NCBI GenBank assembly: GCA_009193035.1
Contig: SWDT01000055.1
Location: 53,740-117,739, forward strand
Direction of reading: 5' to 3'
DNA from: Halicephalobus mephisto
Lineage: Eukaryota; Nematoda; Chromadorea; Rhabditida; Panagrolaimidae
DNA length: 64,000 nt
The notes under the pieces are model-generated. The model was not told the origin of the DNA and ran no database searches. It saw nothing but the letters and a program-made list of their open reading frames with translations. Position 1 is the first letter of the stretch; each line of letters opens with the position of its first letter. Of the stretch, positions 35,602-47,423 are shown piece after piece. The position numbers and the translations under genes are program-made.

Positions 35602-35835
35602 GGGCGGGAAACGCGCAAGAGTTGATATAACGATGGAAGTTGATTTGAAGACGATGCGCAGACCGTTCAGTCACATCAGTACCATTTGTGGACTGCCTTC
35701 CGACGACTCCACCCATTCTAACAACATCTATCGTGTTTCCTGGTAAAACGGGAGAATGATTCCTTGGTTACGTGGGTAAAGCCGATTTCTCGATTTGAAT
35801 CGTACTCAGAATACGGTCGTTGGCGCCATTTTAGG
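35602..35835. promoter_or_regulatory. Possible E2F-type sites
   Basis: GGGCGGGAAACGCGC at 35602-35616 and TTGGCGCCATTTTAGG at about 35820-35835 both fit the TTTSSCGC E2F/DP consensus on one strand or the other. They lie in an unusually GC-balanced block. Which gene, if any, they control is not clear. Confidence 0.3.
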
Positions 35836-36619
35836 AGAAGAAGACGTCCTTCGTCAGGGCACCAGAAGTGACGGGTGTCTGTCAGACGAGCCTGGTCCCT
35901 GCCGAGGCGATCCGTCTTCCTTCCATCAGGGGTCCTTCCAGAATCTTAATTTTTTAAATTTTATCCAATTTAAATTAAAAATATTGCGGAGAATTCCAGT
36001 CACAATGATCATTATTTTTTTTTATAAACAAAATGGTCCATTGAAAATCATTTATTTTCAGTGTAATTGTCTTTGTTTCTTGTGTATTTCGATTTTTTGA
36101 AGTCAATTTTCTCTTCATCGAGAACGAAAATCGGTCCAATCCAATATCTTCAGGAAAAACTTTTTTAAATTGTTCTTATTTATCAAGCCCCCTCGGAACC
36201 CAATCAGTCTGGATAGACGAACATATTGCTCGGGAAAATAAGGTCCTCCTTCCATCTTGCCTCACTGATTACGGTACGTGGTTAAGAGGGGCAAACACCA
36301 GTCTGTTCGTCGCCGCTTGTTCTCGACGAACACGTTTGCAGTTTTGTTCTGTCCAGTCCGTCATAGTATCACTTAATTTTCGATTCTTCAGATTTTTCGG
36401 AGTCGACGGTTGATTTTAAATGGTAAACTTGTTTATGAATAGTTACCATGTAAATCAACCATTGACTAAGTCAATTCTGAGTTTGTATTCTGATATACAA
36501 AGTAAGTTTTATATTTTATTTTTAATTATAATCATCAGACCGAATTATTTGTAGACTTTGGTCAAATGCAGGGACTAGTGCCATTTTTGGAATTCTAAAT
36601 TCTGACGCAACTATTTCTG

Positions 36620-36910
36620 AAAAACTTAAAAAATAATGTTAAAGATTTTTAATTAATTTCATAATGATTGAAAATATTTTTTTAAACTTAAAAAATAATA
36701 AAGATTTTTAATTAATTTTACAGTAACCGAAAAAATTTTTCAAAAACTTAAAAAATAATAAAGATTTTTAATTAATTTTACAGTAACCGAAAAAAATTTT
36801 CAAAAAATCGAAAAATAATTTTAAAGATTTTAATCAATTTCATAATGATTGAAAATATTTTTTTAAACTTAAAAAATAATTTTTAAATTTTTAATTAATT
36901 TTAATTAATT
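36620..36910. repeat. Tandem repeat, ~57 bp unit
   Basis: About five units with AAACTTAAAAAATAATAAAG, TTTTTAATTAATTTTACAGT and AACCGAAAAA landmarks. The two central copies are nearly identical. Confidence 0.65.
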
Positions 36911-37670
36911 GCATAATAATCGAAGAAAAGTTTCTTAAAAAATTAAAAAAGTAATTTTAAATTAATTTCATATTTATTAAAAAAAAATTAAAAAATTAAA
37001 ATAATTTTAAAATTTTAAATTATTTTCATATTTATTAAAGAAAAATTAAAAAATTTAAATAATTTTAAAATTTTAAATTAATTCCGCAGTCGTCGAAAAA
37101 TATTTTTATTTTTTTTTAAATAACAAAAAAGGATATTTTTAAATTTTTTGTGACGTAAAATTTCTTAGAAATATAAATTATAAAAAACAAATTTTTTCGA
37201 TTTCAAAGTGAGGGATTTGTAAAAAATTATTTTTTATTTTATTTTTTTTTGAATGAAATAAAACAATTAATTCCATTTTTGGAATTTTAAATTCTAAATT
37301 AAATATTTTTGAAATAAAAAATTTTATATTTTCTAAAAATTTGTTTTTTTAAATTGTACAGTAATCTTTGAAAAAAATTTTTAGAAAAATAATTTTGTAT
37401 TTTCATAGAAAAGAAATAATTGGATTTTTAAAATTCCAATTTTCGAAATAAATTTTTTTAAATTAAAAATTTCACTAATTTTTAATTTTATATTAATCAT
37501 TAAAATTTTTATTTTTCCGAATAAAAATCCAAATTTGTGAAAAATTAAGAAATTTATTCAAATATTTTTTGTGCAAAATGTTGTGAATTTACGAAATTGT
37601 TCAATTTTCAAAAACTCGCTGAAAAATAAATTCATAACGAAGAATGCATAGTTTGGCTTTTGTATTATTC

Positions 37671-37886
37671 AAGTTCAGATTCAGATTCGGATTCAGATTC
37701 AGATTCAGATTCAGATTCAGATTCAGATTCAGATTCAGATTCAGATTCAGATTCAGATTCAGATTCAGATTCAGATTCAGATTCAGATTCAGATTCAGAT
37801 TCAGATTCAGATTCAGATTCAGATTCAGATTCAGATTCAAGTTCAGATTCAGATTCGGATTCAGATTCAGATTTGGATTCAGATTC
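37671..37886. repeat. (TCAGAT)n hexanucleotide array abutting a stop codon
   Basis: About 36 copies of TCAGAT in nearly perfect register, with a few interruptions (TCGGAT, TCAAGT, TTGGAT). Long Ser-Asp, Ser-Glu, Phe-Arg and Asn-Leu frames result and are artefacts. On the minus strand the array begins within a base of the stop codon of the 450-aa protein gene, so it occupies the start of that gene's 3' UTR. Confidence 0.85.
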
Positions 37887-40237
37887 AGACGAGGGGCTCT
37901 TCAACGACGTCGTTCGAGATGATTTCGGTTGTTGTGGTCATAGTCTTCGGAGTGTGGTTCTCCAAATCGAAGATATTTGTGTTTGTTTCATTAGCATATT
38001 GATGGATCAACTCTCGGGGGTTTGTGATGAATGTCTTCGTCCATCCTTGACGAGGGAAACCATCTGTACCGATACTCATAGCTGAAATGCTTTCGTCAAA
38101 GTAATTATTCATTTTTAGAAATAAAACTGACCACTGCTCCTTCCAGATCTGGGCCATCCATCGTCGTCTCCTTTCCCGGTACCGTAAGGCGGTCCTCGAT
38201 TCTTATCTCCGAGATCATCAAAGGGCGGTCCACCGTACCCTCCGTCATCTGAAATCAATTATTTTCGTTATCGTGGATTTCGCAAGACTACCTCCTTCTG
38301 CCCAACGAGTTTCATAGATCCTGACTCCATCATGACCACCAGAACCAGGATCTACAAACTTCTCATGAGTCACGTATCTTCGTGGAGTCATGTCCTTCGG
38401 TCCTCTTTTGAGCTCGATTCCATCAGCTTCAACGACACCGTCACCAATAGGGGAATAAAAAAGACGACGTGGTTTGAGGGATTTTCTCAGAAAATTCGGG
38501 TCAGTGATTATCTGCAAATAATCCATCCAATGTTGTTTACTAACAGCCATTCTACGCAATTTTGCACTTTTTCTGAATTTTTCAAGCAAATATTTAACTA
38601 CTTTCAAATCGGAAGTACAGTAATCGAAATTGTAAATTTTCGATCAAGTTTCATTTAAAATACAAAAGTTTAAGTTTTAATTTAAAATTTACAAATTCGA
38701 TTACTGTATTTTGGGTAATTTTCTGTCCGAATATGGATGTGATTAAATTTTTGTAAAAAATCTAAAATCACTTAGAACGGTTATCGATTTAATCTTACTT
38801 CGCCGCCAGTCCATCTCTTCGGAGTCAGTTCGATTCCGGAACCCACACGGTCACCGTATCCGTAGAACTTGGCTGTATCATCACGACGAGCCTTCTCTAA
38901 CTCCTTGACGATGTACTTTCTGGTTTCGTAACGATTGTAGTCATCCTAAAGTACAGTATGAAGATCAATCACTCGGTCGACCACTTACTGGATGACGTTG
39001 TAGAGCAGAATAAGCTGGACTGTTTTCTCTGTCCTTCAAATACGTATGCCAAGGTTTCCCACTGCTGCTGACATCTTCTTTGCTTCCCAGATTTCCGACC
39101 CAGGGCTTTCCCCAAGACGGACTTCTTCGTTCTCGGCTTCCTCGATTTCTGTCCAATGACGAATATTGGTCATAAGGACTTCTCTGGCCTTGACGTCTCA
39201 TGTAATCCGGATCTCCATGACCTCTGTTCCTCCTTCTGGAAGCATCGTCGAAATTCGAACCGTCGTTCGTCGGAGAATGGGATCTAGCTCTGACTCCATC
39301 GCTCCAGCTGACTTCTTTCCTTTTCCCTGTTCCATATTCAGAAGCAGGACTACTGATTCGGTTTAGAGACCCAAGTTTATCAAAGTTCAGTCTTTTGCCG
39401 CTTCCGTAATCAGAACCAGAACCCGAGAGATTTAATGAAGCATGGCCTGGTCCAGCATATCGACCTAATTTTTTCTCTTTTTTTTCTTTTTCTTCTGAAA
39501 GTAATCAAATTATTATAAAAACCAGAGACTGCTGCTATTATGAAATCGTATTTACACCAATTCCCAGAACACTTTAGAAAATTTCGAAATTTTGGATTTC
39601 ATATAATTTCGAAAATCTAAAATTCTGAAAACAGAAAATTTTTAAAACTTTTTAAAAATTTTAAAAGCTACAAATGAATTTTGAAAATTTCTGCGGAATT
39701 CTAAAATTTCTATTAAATTCTAAAAACTTTTATTAAATTTTGAAAATTTCTATTAAATTCTAAAAAGTCCCAAAAGTTTCTATAAAATTATAAAAATCAA
39801 AATTTTTTATAAAATTTTCAACTAAATTCTAAAAATTCTAGAAACTATGGAATTCTGAAAATTTCTATAAAATTCGAAATTTCCAAGCATTTTATAAAAA
39901 TTAGAAAACGTTCAGAAATTTCTGCGAAATCCTCAAAGGTTTCTAAATCCTCTAAAAAATCCTAAAATATCGCATAAAATACACAAGTTCCAAAAATTTT
40001 GGAAAATTTATAAATTTTAAAATATTTTACGAAAATTTGATTATTTTTTATAAATTTATTTTTCAAACCTCTTTCCCTATCGGAAACGTTCAGTAGATGA
40101 GCATTGGCATCGATGAATCTCTGAAGTTCTCTTTTTTGGGAGTTTGAGAGCTGTTCCATGTTGAGCAGATCGACTCCGTGATCGATGACCTTGTCCTTGA
40201 GCTCGACATTACCGCTAACTTGGATCCTCTCGGGCAT
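37885..40237 (-). CDS. Uncharacterised 450-aa Arg/Ser/Gly-rich protein
   Basis: Six exons on the minus strand (40237-40069, 39494-38989, 38945-38799, 38511-38292, 38248-38135, 38081-37885) join in phase to 450 aa. An acceptor (CTGTAG) lies about 13 bases before the ATG. The N-terminal ~56 aa are helical ([20 protein letters not shown]). A Lys/Glu run and a long RS/Gly/Tyr-rich disordered part follow. Two related segments come next, [14 protein letters not shown] and [19 protein letters not shown], then a Gly/Pro/Asp patch, and the C-terminal exon contains [15 protein letters not shown]. No enzyme motif, signal peptide or membrane helix is visible. Such composition suggests a cytoskeletal or scaffold protein, which is inference. 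If exon 5 is read through its donor, a short alternative end (GQFYF) at 38115 results. Confidence 0.75.
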
Positions 40238-40996
40238 TGTGGTCTTTTCTACAGTAAATTAATAAAAATCATTAACATAAAAAACACGAAAAAAACATCA
40301 CGCAGTCGTGAACTCTTGACACAAGCATTGCCGAGGGCGGTATGGCAACAAGAAAATTTTTCCAAAGCACATGTGTGGGCGAAAAAACTTGGATCAGAGC
40401 TTCAAGTCAGATACTTGCCTAAGGAAAGGTTGATAAAAATATCGACGACGACCTCTGCCGGATCACAGCTGTTTCTTTTTTTCTGGATCATTCAAAAATT
40501 CAAAGCTGTCTTTTTTTCGAAAATTTAAAAATTTTTTCAGTTGTTCAATTTATTGATCAAAACATATTTGAAACAAAAAAATTTATTTCCTATGGCAATG
40601 AACAAATAATATGGAAACATGATGTCTACCGTACAACAAATAAGTTATGCAAATTGATTATCTACCCGTCTACGATTATCTGATTTTTTAAAAACCAATT
40701 AATCAAAAAAAAAAAAACTACCAGTTATTTGAGTCCTAATTATCCTAAAATCGATAATTTCGTCCATGATAATAATAAATAAAAATGGACGTTATTACGG
40801 TATTTTTTCTATACGAATTTCTAAGTTTCTAGAATTTTAAATAATTTCGAAATTCTATTTTTAGAAATTTTTGTAAAATTTCCAAAAATTTGAAAATTTC
40901 CAACGAGATTCTACGTCTTCAGAAATTTTTAAAATATTCAAAAATTTCAGAATTTTGTACTGGATTCTAGAAACTTTCACGAAATTCTTAAATTTC
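40238..40996. other. Intergenic spacer between two minus-strand genes
   Basis: The first ~260 bp upstream of the 450-aa gene are fairly balanced in composition and may be its promoter or 5' UTR. The remainder is phased A/T DNA. No gene is recognised; the open frame at 40178-40528 has no domain. Confidence 0.4.
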
Positions 40997-42103
40997 CTAA
41001 TTTCTGGGTGAATTTGACTTCATTCTATGTGTTCCGGAAAATTGCTGGAAATACCGTTCTCCCAAAGAATCGGCTTCTGTCCATTGTCTGAATCTGTTGA
41101 CGTGACGAAACATCCTCACGTTTCTTTTCTGGCACCATTGGCCTCCGATGCAGATTTTAAGACAAAGCAAATCGATATTTTGGGTTTCGTAAAGAAAATC
41201 CACCCCGACAGCATAAGTGACAAGTCGAGACAAATGTTCCAATTGATTTGACTGAAAAATACAAAATGATGATAATTTTTAAAAACAGATTACACTACCT
41301 GTGACGTGATTGTCAGTTTCTTTAAATTTGTGAAGAATGGTCCAGGAATAGCCTCAGGGGAAGAAATAGATACCAAACTTTGATTTTCTCGATTTTGACC
41401 GTTTTTGCATGTTCTCGTAGTTTTGAGCATTTCAATAAGTAAATTTACTTGTTGTTTATTAATTTGCGAAACTATCAATTCAATGATAGGACTGTCCATG
41501 AACAATTCTTCGACGTGATGTCTGAAGGCCGTCAGAAGTTGCAACAAAGACTTCACATCGCTCAATTTGAGTTTTGTGTCCACAGCAATTCCGAGTTGCC
41601 CCATCCCCAAATCCATCATCATCACGTTTCCATGTGGAAGCCATTCAAAGGAATCTGAAAAATTTAATTTCAGAAAACAATTGTCAAAAAACGTGTTCGA
41701 AAAAACAGTTGTTCTTTGTATTTTTTAAATCAAAAACTAATTTTTCAAAACCAAACGAGACTGCCAGTTCAAAACAAATCTATCCATCAAGAATTCCGAA
41801 ATGAAAATAATGGATAAAATAAAATTTACCTTTTTCACAATGATGATTTCGTAAATCTGCAAGGCCATCGTATATCCGGACATCGATCCGTGTGAAGGAA
41901 GAAAGCCGAACTTCCGCAGCTCGTTTAAAAGCTCCAGAAACTCGTCTCCATCGCAGTAAATCTGTCAATGAAGCGTTTCCGATAATGATTTTTGCAAGTC
42001 GATCCTGAGAAATCGAAGAAGATGAAGGACCTTCGAAATTCCCTGGAATTCCACAACAACGGCAAATACCGTCAAAAACTTGTAATGGGAGTGTTAATGC
42101 CAT
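40997..42103 (-). CDS. F-box-like protein, unknown target
   Basis: Exons 42103-41830, 41654-41299 and 41251-40997 give 294 aa. Near residues 40-70 the stretch LTDLLRWRRVSGAFKRAAEV fits an F-box-like motif (Leu-x2-Trp-Arg-x-Val-x3-Phe). The rest is a Leu-rich helical/strand repeat region with no recognisable WD, Kelch or FTH domain and a basic C terminus. Nematode genomes hold large, fast-evolving F-box families whose products pair with SKR proteins to recruit substrates for ubiquitination; membership is inferred. The start is the first ATG, with an adequate upstream context but no clear trans-splice acceptor. Confidence 0.6.
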
Positions 42104-42842
42104 CTGTAAAATAATCTATTTTGAATAAACGTGAAACACATGATAAAATACGATCGATAAAAAAGTACTAACAACAAGAATCGGGAAACGTTGAAAAAGC
42201 TTAAAAAATAAAATTGATAAGATTATGGAAAAAATTTTAGTTTCGACTAAAACAAAAGCGTTCAAATTCCAGTACTTTATATTGATCCAGCGTCAGCTGT
42301 AGATGTGAAAGAATGGCCGATATATCCTCGTGGATTAACCATAGCTTTCAAGTTATCTTAGAGAATAACACAGGACACAAGTCAATGAACAAAAAAAAAC
42401 GTTTGTCAACGATTATATTCTTTCCCAAGATTGCCGATCAGTCTGTCGTACCCGTCCTTCTCGAGAAGGGGTGAACGCACTGGAAGCACCTTCATTAATG
42501 AGAAAACAGACAAAATGCAACTAAGTAAGCTGAACTGGACTAGTTGGAAAGAGTCTCTGATCGAGAGGGATCTCATCGTCGAAAAGGTTTTTGTTTGCAC
42601 TCCCGCTAAAATTCGTAAGAACTCCATTGCCATGAGACAGAAGCAAAATCAGACAAAACAACAGTCTTCCAGATTATCCCATTGGTTACAATGTCGTTAA
42701 AAAACTAGAATATTTTTATAAAATTCTTCCAAGAATTTCAAAAATCAGAAATTTTTTGAAATAGTATATTTACGATTATCTATATCACATTCTGTCCTAA
42801 GTGATGAATCAATAGATTTCCCATTTTTCGTATTAGGATCAC

Positions 42843-43082
42843 ATAAATCTTATTTTTAATTTTTGAAATTATTTTTTTAATAATTAAAAAATTTACTTTT
42901 TTTAATTTTTAAAATTGTTTTCCAAGTAATTTTAAGATTTTTTAAAAGTTTTTGAAATTATTTTCTTAATAATTAAAAAATTTACTTTTTTTAATTTTTA
43001 AAATTGTTTTTTTAATAATTAAAAAATTTACTTTTTTTAATTTTTGAAATTATTTTTTTAATAATTAAAAAATTTATTTTTG
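42843..43082. repeat. Tandem repeat, ~60 bp unit
   Basis: Four copies built on GAAATTATTTTTTTAATAAT followed by TAAAAAATTTACTTTTTTTA, differing by one insertion in the second copy. Confidence 0.7.
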
Positions 43083-45324
43083 CCATCCTATACAGTATAT
43101 AATTTTTTGGAATTAAAAAGATTTATTTCTGAATTTAGTAGAATTATATTTAAATTGTAATTTTCAACACATCTCAACATTTTCGAAAAAAATTTCTAAA
43201 TTTATCAACTTTAATAATGAAATTAATTATGATTTTAAACATCTATGATAGGATTTGTCAAGATCCATAATAGTATATAATCCTTTTATCTCATATCTGT
43301 CAGCGATATAAAACTGGATAACTGAAATCCTCAAGCTCAAAATTACATATTTTAAACTTTTTCGAAAAATATAATTCAAAAAATATAATTCGCTAATTTT
43401 CGACAAATTTTTGTTTCTAAATAATTTTTAACTCAGTTTTCTAAAGCAACATGGAATTAAACACGCCGATTATGCATTAGTTAAGCAGATCTGAGATGTC
43501 GATGCAATAACCTGGATATATTTCTGCAGAAAATTAAGCCGAATAATAATTACTAACAAAATGAAGAAAATTTTCACATTACAAGCAAAAACGAAGAAAA
43601 CTGGATTCCATGACAAGGAATCCTCAAAATGTGAAATTTATGGTCCTGACACGAAAAGCAAAACAAAGCTATAAACTTACCGTATTGGGCAGATTGATCA
43701 AGTATGATATGGATAATTTTGTTCATTTTTTTCGGAAATTTCTGAAATTCTACAAAACTCTAAGATCTTTTACGAAATTTTTTAAATTTTCAACTACATT
43801 TTCGAGAAATTTTCATGGAAAACAATTTTACAAGAAATAAGAAATAAAACAAATATCTTCAAAAAGAAAATCTCATCTAAGTTTGACTTTTTTTTCTTAC
43901 TGATATTTCTTTCAAATCAACCACTAAACTTTTCAGAACACGAAATTTAGGCCTGTCGTAATACTTTTAGGATTATGAGAATTTACTTTTCTTCATAAAC
44001 GATGAAATTACAGAGAACATAGATTCTAAAAAAAGACCTACGTGCAACCTGGGAGGACTACGTGCATCCTAAGAAAATATGTGATTGAATTTTTTATTGT
44101 TTTTTTTATTGATACAACTCTGGTTTTATTTTAATAAATAAAAAAAAATAATTTTGCAAAAGTTTTAAATTTTAGAAAATTACAAAATTCAATATTTCAG
44201 ATCTTCGTTCCAAAAGTTTATATTTAATTTTAAAAAACTAAAAATTTCCATAAAATTTTAATTTTTCAGAAATTCAAAAAATTTCCAAAATTCTAGAAAA
44301 TTTCAAATTTTTATAGAATTTTCACCGACTTCTGGAGGATTCTCAAACTTACTGAATTTTAGAATTTTCTTAAAACTTTCATAAATTCTAGAAAATCACA
44401 AAATTACAGAATCTAAAAAATTTTCAAAAATTTCAGAAGTTTTTACAGAATTTTTGAAATTTTCACAAAATTCTAAAAAATTCTAAAAAATCACAAAATT
44501 ACAGATAATCTGAAAAATTTTCAAAATTTTCAGAAGTTTTTACAGAATTTTTGAAATTTTCACAAAATTCTAAAAAACCTCAAAATTCAAAAAGTTCTTA
44601 AATTTTATAAAAATTTCAAAATCTTCCATTAGAATTCTGGAAAATTCAGAAATTTTCATTAAATTCTTAGAAATTTTAAAAACTTATGATTTAAAAAAAT
44701 TCCTAAATATTTTATTAAATTTTAGAAATTTTACTTTTAAAAAAAGAAAAACAACCTAGAATTTGACGGACAAAATCAGCAAATTCTGCGACTTTGAAAA
44801 TTAATGAAAACACAAATAATAATTGAAATTGATAAATTACTCTTAGTCTGTCGGGGAAAAGGTCGAAATCGGAAGGAAAAACACACATGACCAAGAAAGG
44901 AAAACGTCATTGCCTTGTGTTCTTCAGTTATTTCTTAACAGATAAAAAACAACAAAGACGATGGAGTATTTTTAGAATCCCGACCACTGCCGACGTTCTC
45001 CAGGACTCGGATCCTGACTGAAGAGTCCGTCAATACAGAATTGTCAATAAACCTAAATTCAAGACAAAAGTTGGTTTTTTTAAGAATACAGTAAACAAAA
45101 AAAATTGTTCAGAACACTCGATAAACGTTTAAGTTTTGTTTTTAAAGTATAAAATATAAAAATCTCCAATTCTGAACAACTTTGGGAATTCAGATCGTTG
45201 ACTGGTTTCCGCGGTTTGATAGCAAGGGATCAAAGTACGGAACCAAAGCTGTATCAAAACTGTCGTTGAAGGAACAAAGAAGCCCCAAATTTCACGAACA
45301 AGAGTTTTTAGAACTTTCAAACAC

Positions 45325-45770
45325 GAAAATCCATGTCTAGACTATTTCGCAATAATATTTATTTTTAATTTTAAATATTTATCAAAATAAGATTTTATAA
45401 ATCTTTGAAACCTGATAAAATCATTTAAAATTTAAAATTCTAGAATTTTATAGAAAATTTCGAAAATCCATGTCTAGACTATTTCGCAATAATATTTATT
45501 TTTAATTTTAAACATTTATTAATATAAGATTTTATAAATTTTTGAAATCTAATAAAATTTAAAATTCTAGAATTTTATAGAAAATTTCGAAAATTCTATG
45601 TCTAGACTATTTCGCAATAATATTTATTTTTAATTTTAAATATTTATCGAAATAAAATTCCATAGAAATTTTTGAAATTATTCAAAATTCAATAAAAAAT
45701 TTTAAAATTTCAGAAATCTATGTTAAAATAATTTTATAACATTTATTTCTGATTTTTATAATTTTATATT
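45325..45770. repeat. Tandem repeat, ~130 bp unit containing the recurring module
   Basis: Three strong copies and one decayed copy. Each begins with TCCATGTCTAGACTATTTCG or a close variant and continues AATAATATTTATTTTTAATT. The module is the same as in single copies elsewhere in the window. Confidence 0.75.
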
Positions 45771-46944
45771 TGCACATTTCAAAAATGGAAATCCTATTTA
45801 AAAAATTAACAAACGGTGTTACGAAATCATGAAACAAGAAAATTAAACAACTTTTTAGATAAAATCGAAAAAAAACAATTCGATTTTACAGACTATATTT
45901 ATCAGTTTTTTTTCAATTTATAAAAACGGCCTAGGGGGACAGCTTGCGCAAAAACTGGCTTCCGCAGGTATTCAAAGGATGGGACACATGCGAGCGATCA
46001 TCGAACGACGAGTAAAGACCAAATTTTATTCTTTCTTCGTTTTGAGATCGACGAAATAACTGTTTTATAACCAAAAAGAAAATTGTTTATAAACGTGAAA
46101 TGACTGTGTTTCTCGTTTTATCGAGATGAATAAATCAAGATGGTTACAACTAATCGATTTCGTTAATTTCATTAGAATCTTCTAGAATTCAGAAATTTAA
46201 AATTAAATTTTAAAATTAAATTTGAAATTTTTTTGGTATTTGTCGATTACACAACTATTGAAAAAAAAATTTTACGCGAAATAATTTTTTTAAAATTTTA
46301 ATCAAAAGATCAATTATAATAATTTTAATCAAACAATAAATAATCAAATAATTTGTTTTAAAGGTTTTTTCCAGAGCGTTAGGATAGTTGAAAAAAAAAA
46401 GAATAAAATGTACAATATTTTTTTATTATTATCTTGTTATTTTTTGTCTTACAGATTTTGCAAAATGTTCGTCTCGGACAGGCTTATTTCTCTTCAAAAT
46501 TGCCCACCTATATATGAAAAAACAAAAAATAAAAAAAATATATGTAAAAAATATTAAAATTACGAAAAAGTGGTTTCGACACGAAAATTTTTTTTCCGTC
46601 GGCCGTGTAACCGACAATTACTAATTTTTTTGTATAATTAGATATTTGTGGAAAATTCTGAAACCTTCGAAAATCTTGAGGATTTCTTAATTTTTAAAAT
46701 TTTATGTAAATTTTCGAAAATATTCAAAATTCAATAAAAATTTTAAGAAATATAAAAATCAATTTTTCTGGAAGATTTTAGAAATTCATGTCAAAAAGAA
46801 ATTTAGAATCATAATTTTTACAATTTAAAATGTAAAAATTTTAAGTTCTTAAAAATTGTAGAAATCCGTTCCAGGATTGAAGTGGACCGAATGCGGACTC
46901 CCACCGCGAAAGTCCCTGCCAGGGCAGTAGCGATTCCCGCCAAT

Positions 46945-47076
46945 TTCGAAATTAAATTTCCAACGTTTTTATATCAATAGATATCATTGGAATTAAATTT
47001 TCAACATTTTTATATCAATAAATATCATTGGAATTAAATTTCCAACGTTTTTATATCAATAGATATCATTGGAAAA
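46945..47076. repeat. Three-copy ~41 bp tandem repeat
   Basis: Three units of AATTAAATTTCCAACGTTTT followed by TATATCAATAGATATCATTGG. Copies one and three are almost identical; copy two differs at a few positions. Confidence 0.8.
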
Positions 47077-47423
47077 AACTTGAGAAATCGTGTCTATCCT
47101 GCCGCCAGAGGGGCCCGTACCACATCAAGGACAATTTCGTAAGAACGTTTATTTCTAATTTCCGTACAATTATGATTATGTTATTTCAGCTTGTTTGCCG
47201 AAATAATGGTTGAATTTCGATTTAACTAATAAACAAGTCGGGGAGGAATGTCGTCATCTGATCGTTCTTGAACTGGGATAAATCGAGGAAGAACTACGAA
47301 CTTTATAGTTGTCCTTTGATTATTGGAAAATTGAACTTTATTTTTAAAAATCTCTGAGATTTAAGTACACTATTTTTGTTTGGATTTATATATTGACACG
47401 TTTCTCAAAATCCAATCGAGAAA

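Larger units (their letters stand above)
33684..37670. other. 4 kb intergenic region, repeats plus a GC-balanced island
   Basis: The 3' UTR of the AT-hook gene runs to about 33915. A tandem array occupies 34510-35040 and another 36620-36900. Between 35530 and 35940, and again at 36185-36365, base composition is balanced and AT repeats are absent. Opposed frames at 35507-35746 have no domain. These two blocks look like conserved regulatory or UTR sequence, and E2F-like sites occur in the first. Confidence 0.4.
42104..47423. other. 5.3 kb AT-rich intergenic region
   Basis: Frames on both strands at 42406-42700 look weakly coding but show no domain and no splice partner. The rest is A/T-phased DNA with tandem arrays at 42843-43082 (~60-bp unit), 44394-44585 (two ~97-bp copies), 45325-45770 and 46945-47076. 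Other short frames here (43610, 45129, 46388) look like chance. Confidence 0.45.

Noticed and set aside
37644..37922. Long Phe-Arg, Ser-Asp, Glu-Ser and Asn-Leu frames over the TCAGAT array
   Set aside because: All are readings of one hexanucleotide repeat; the neighbouring minus-strand gene ends in a stop just before the array.
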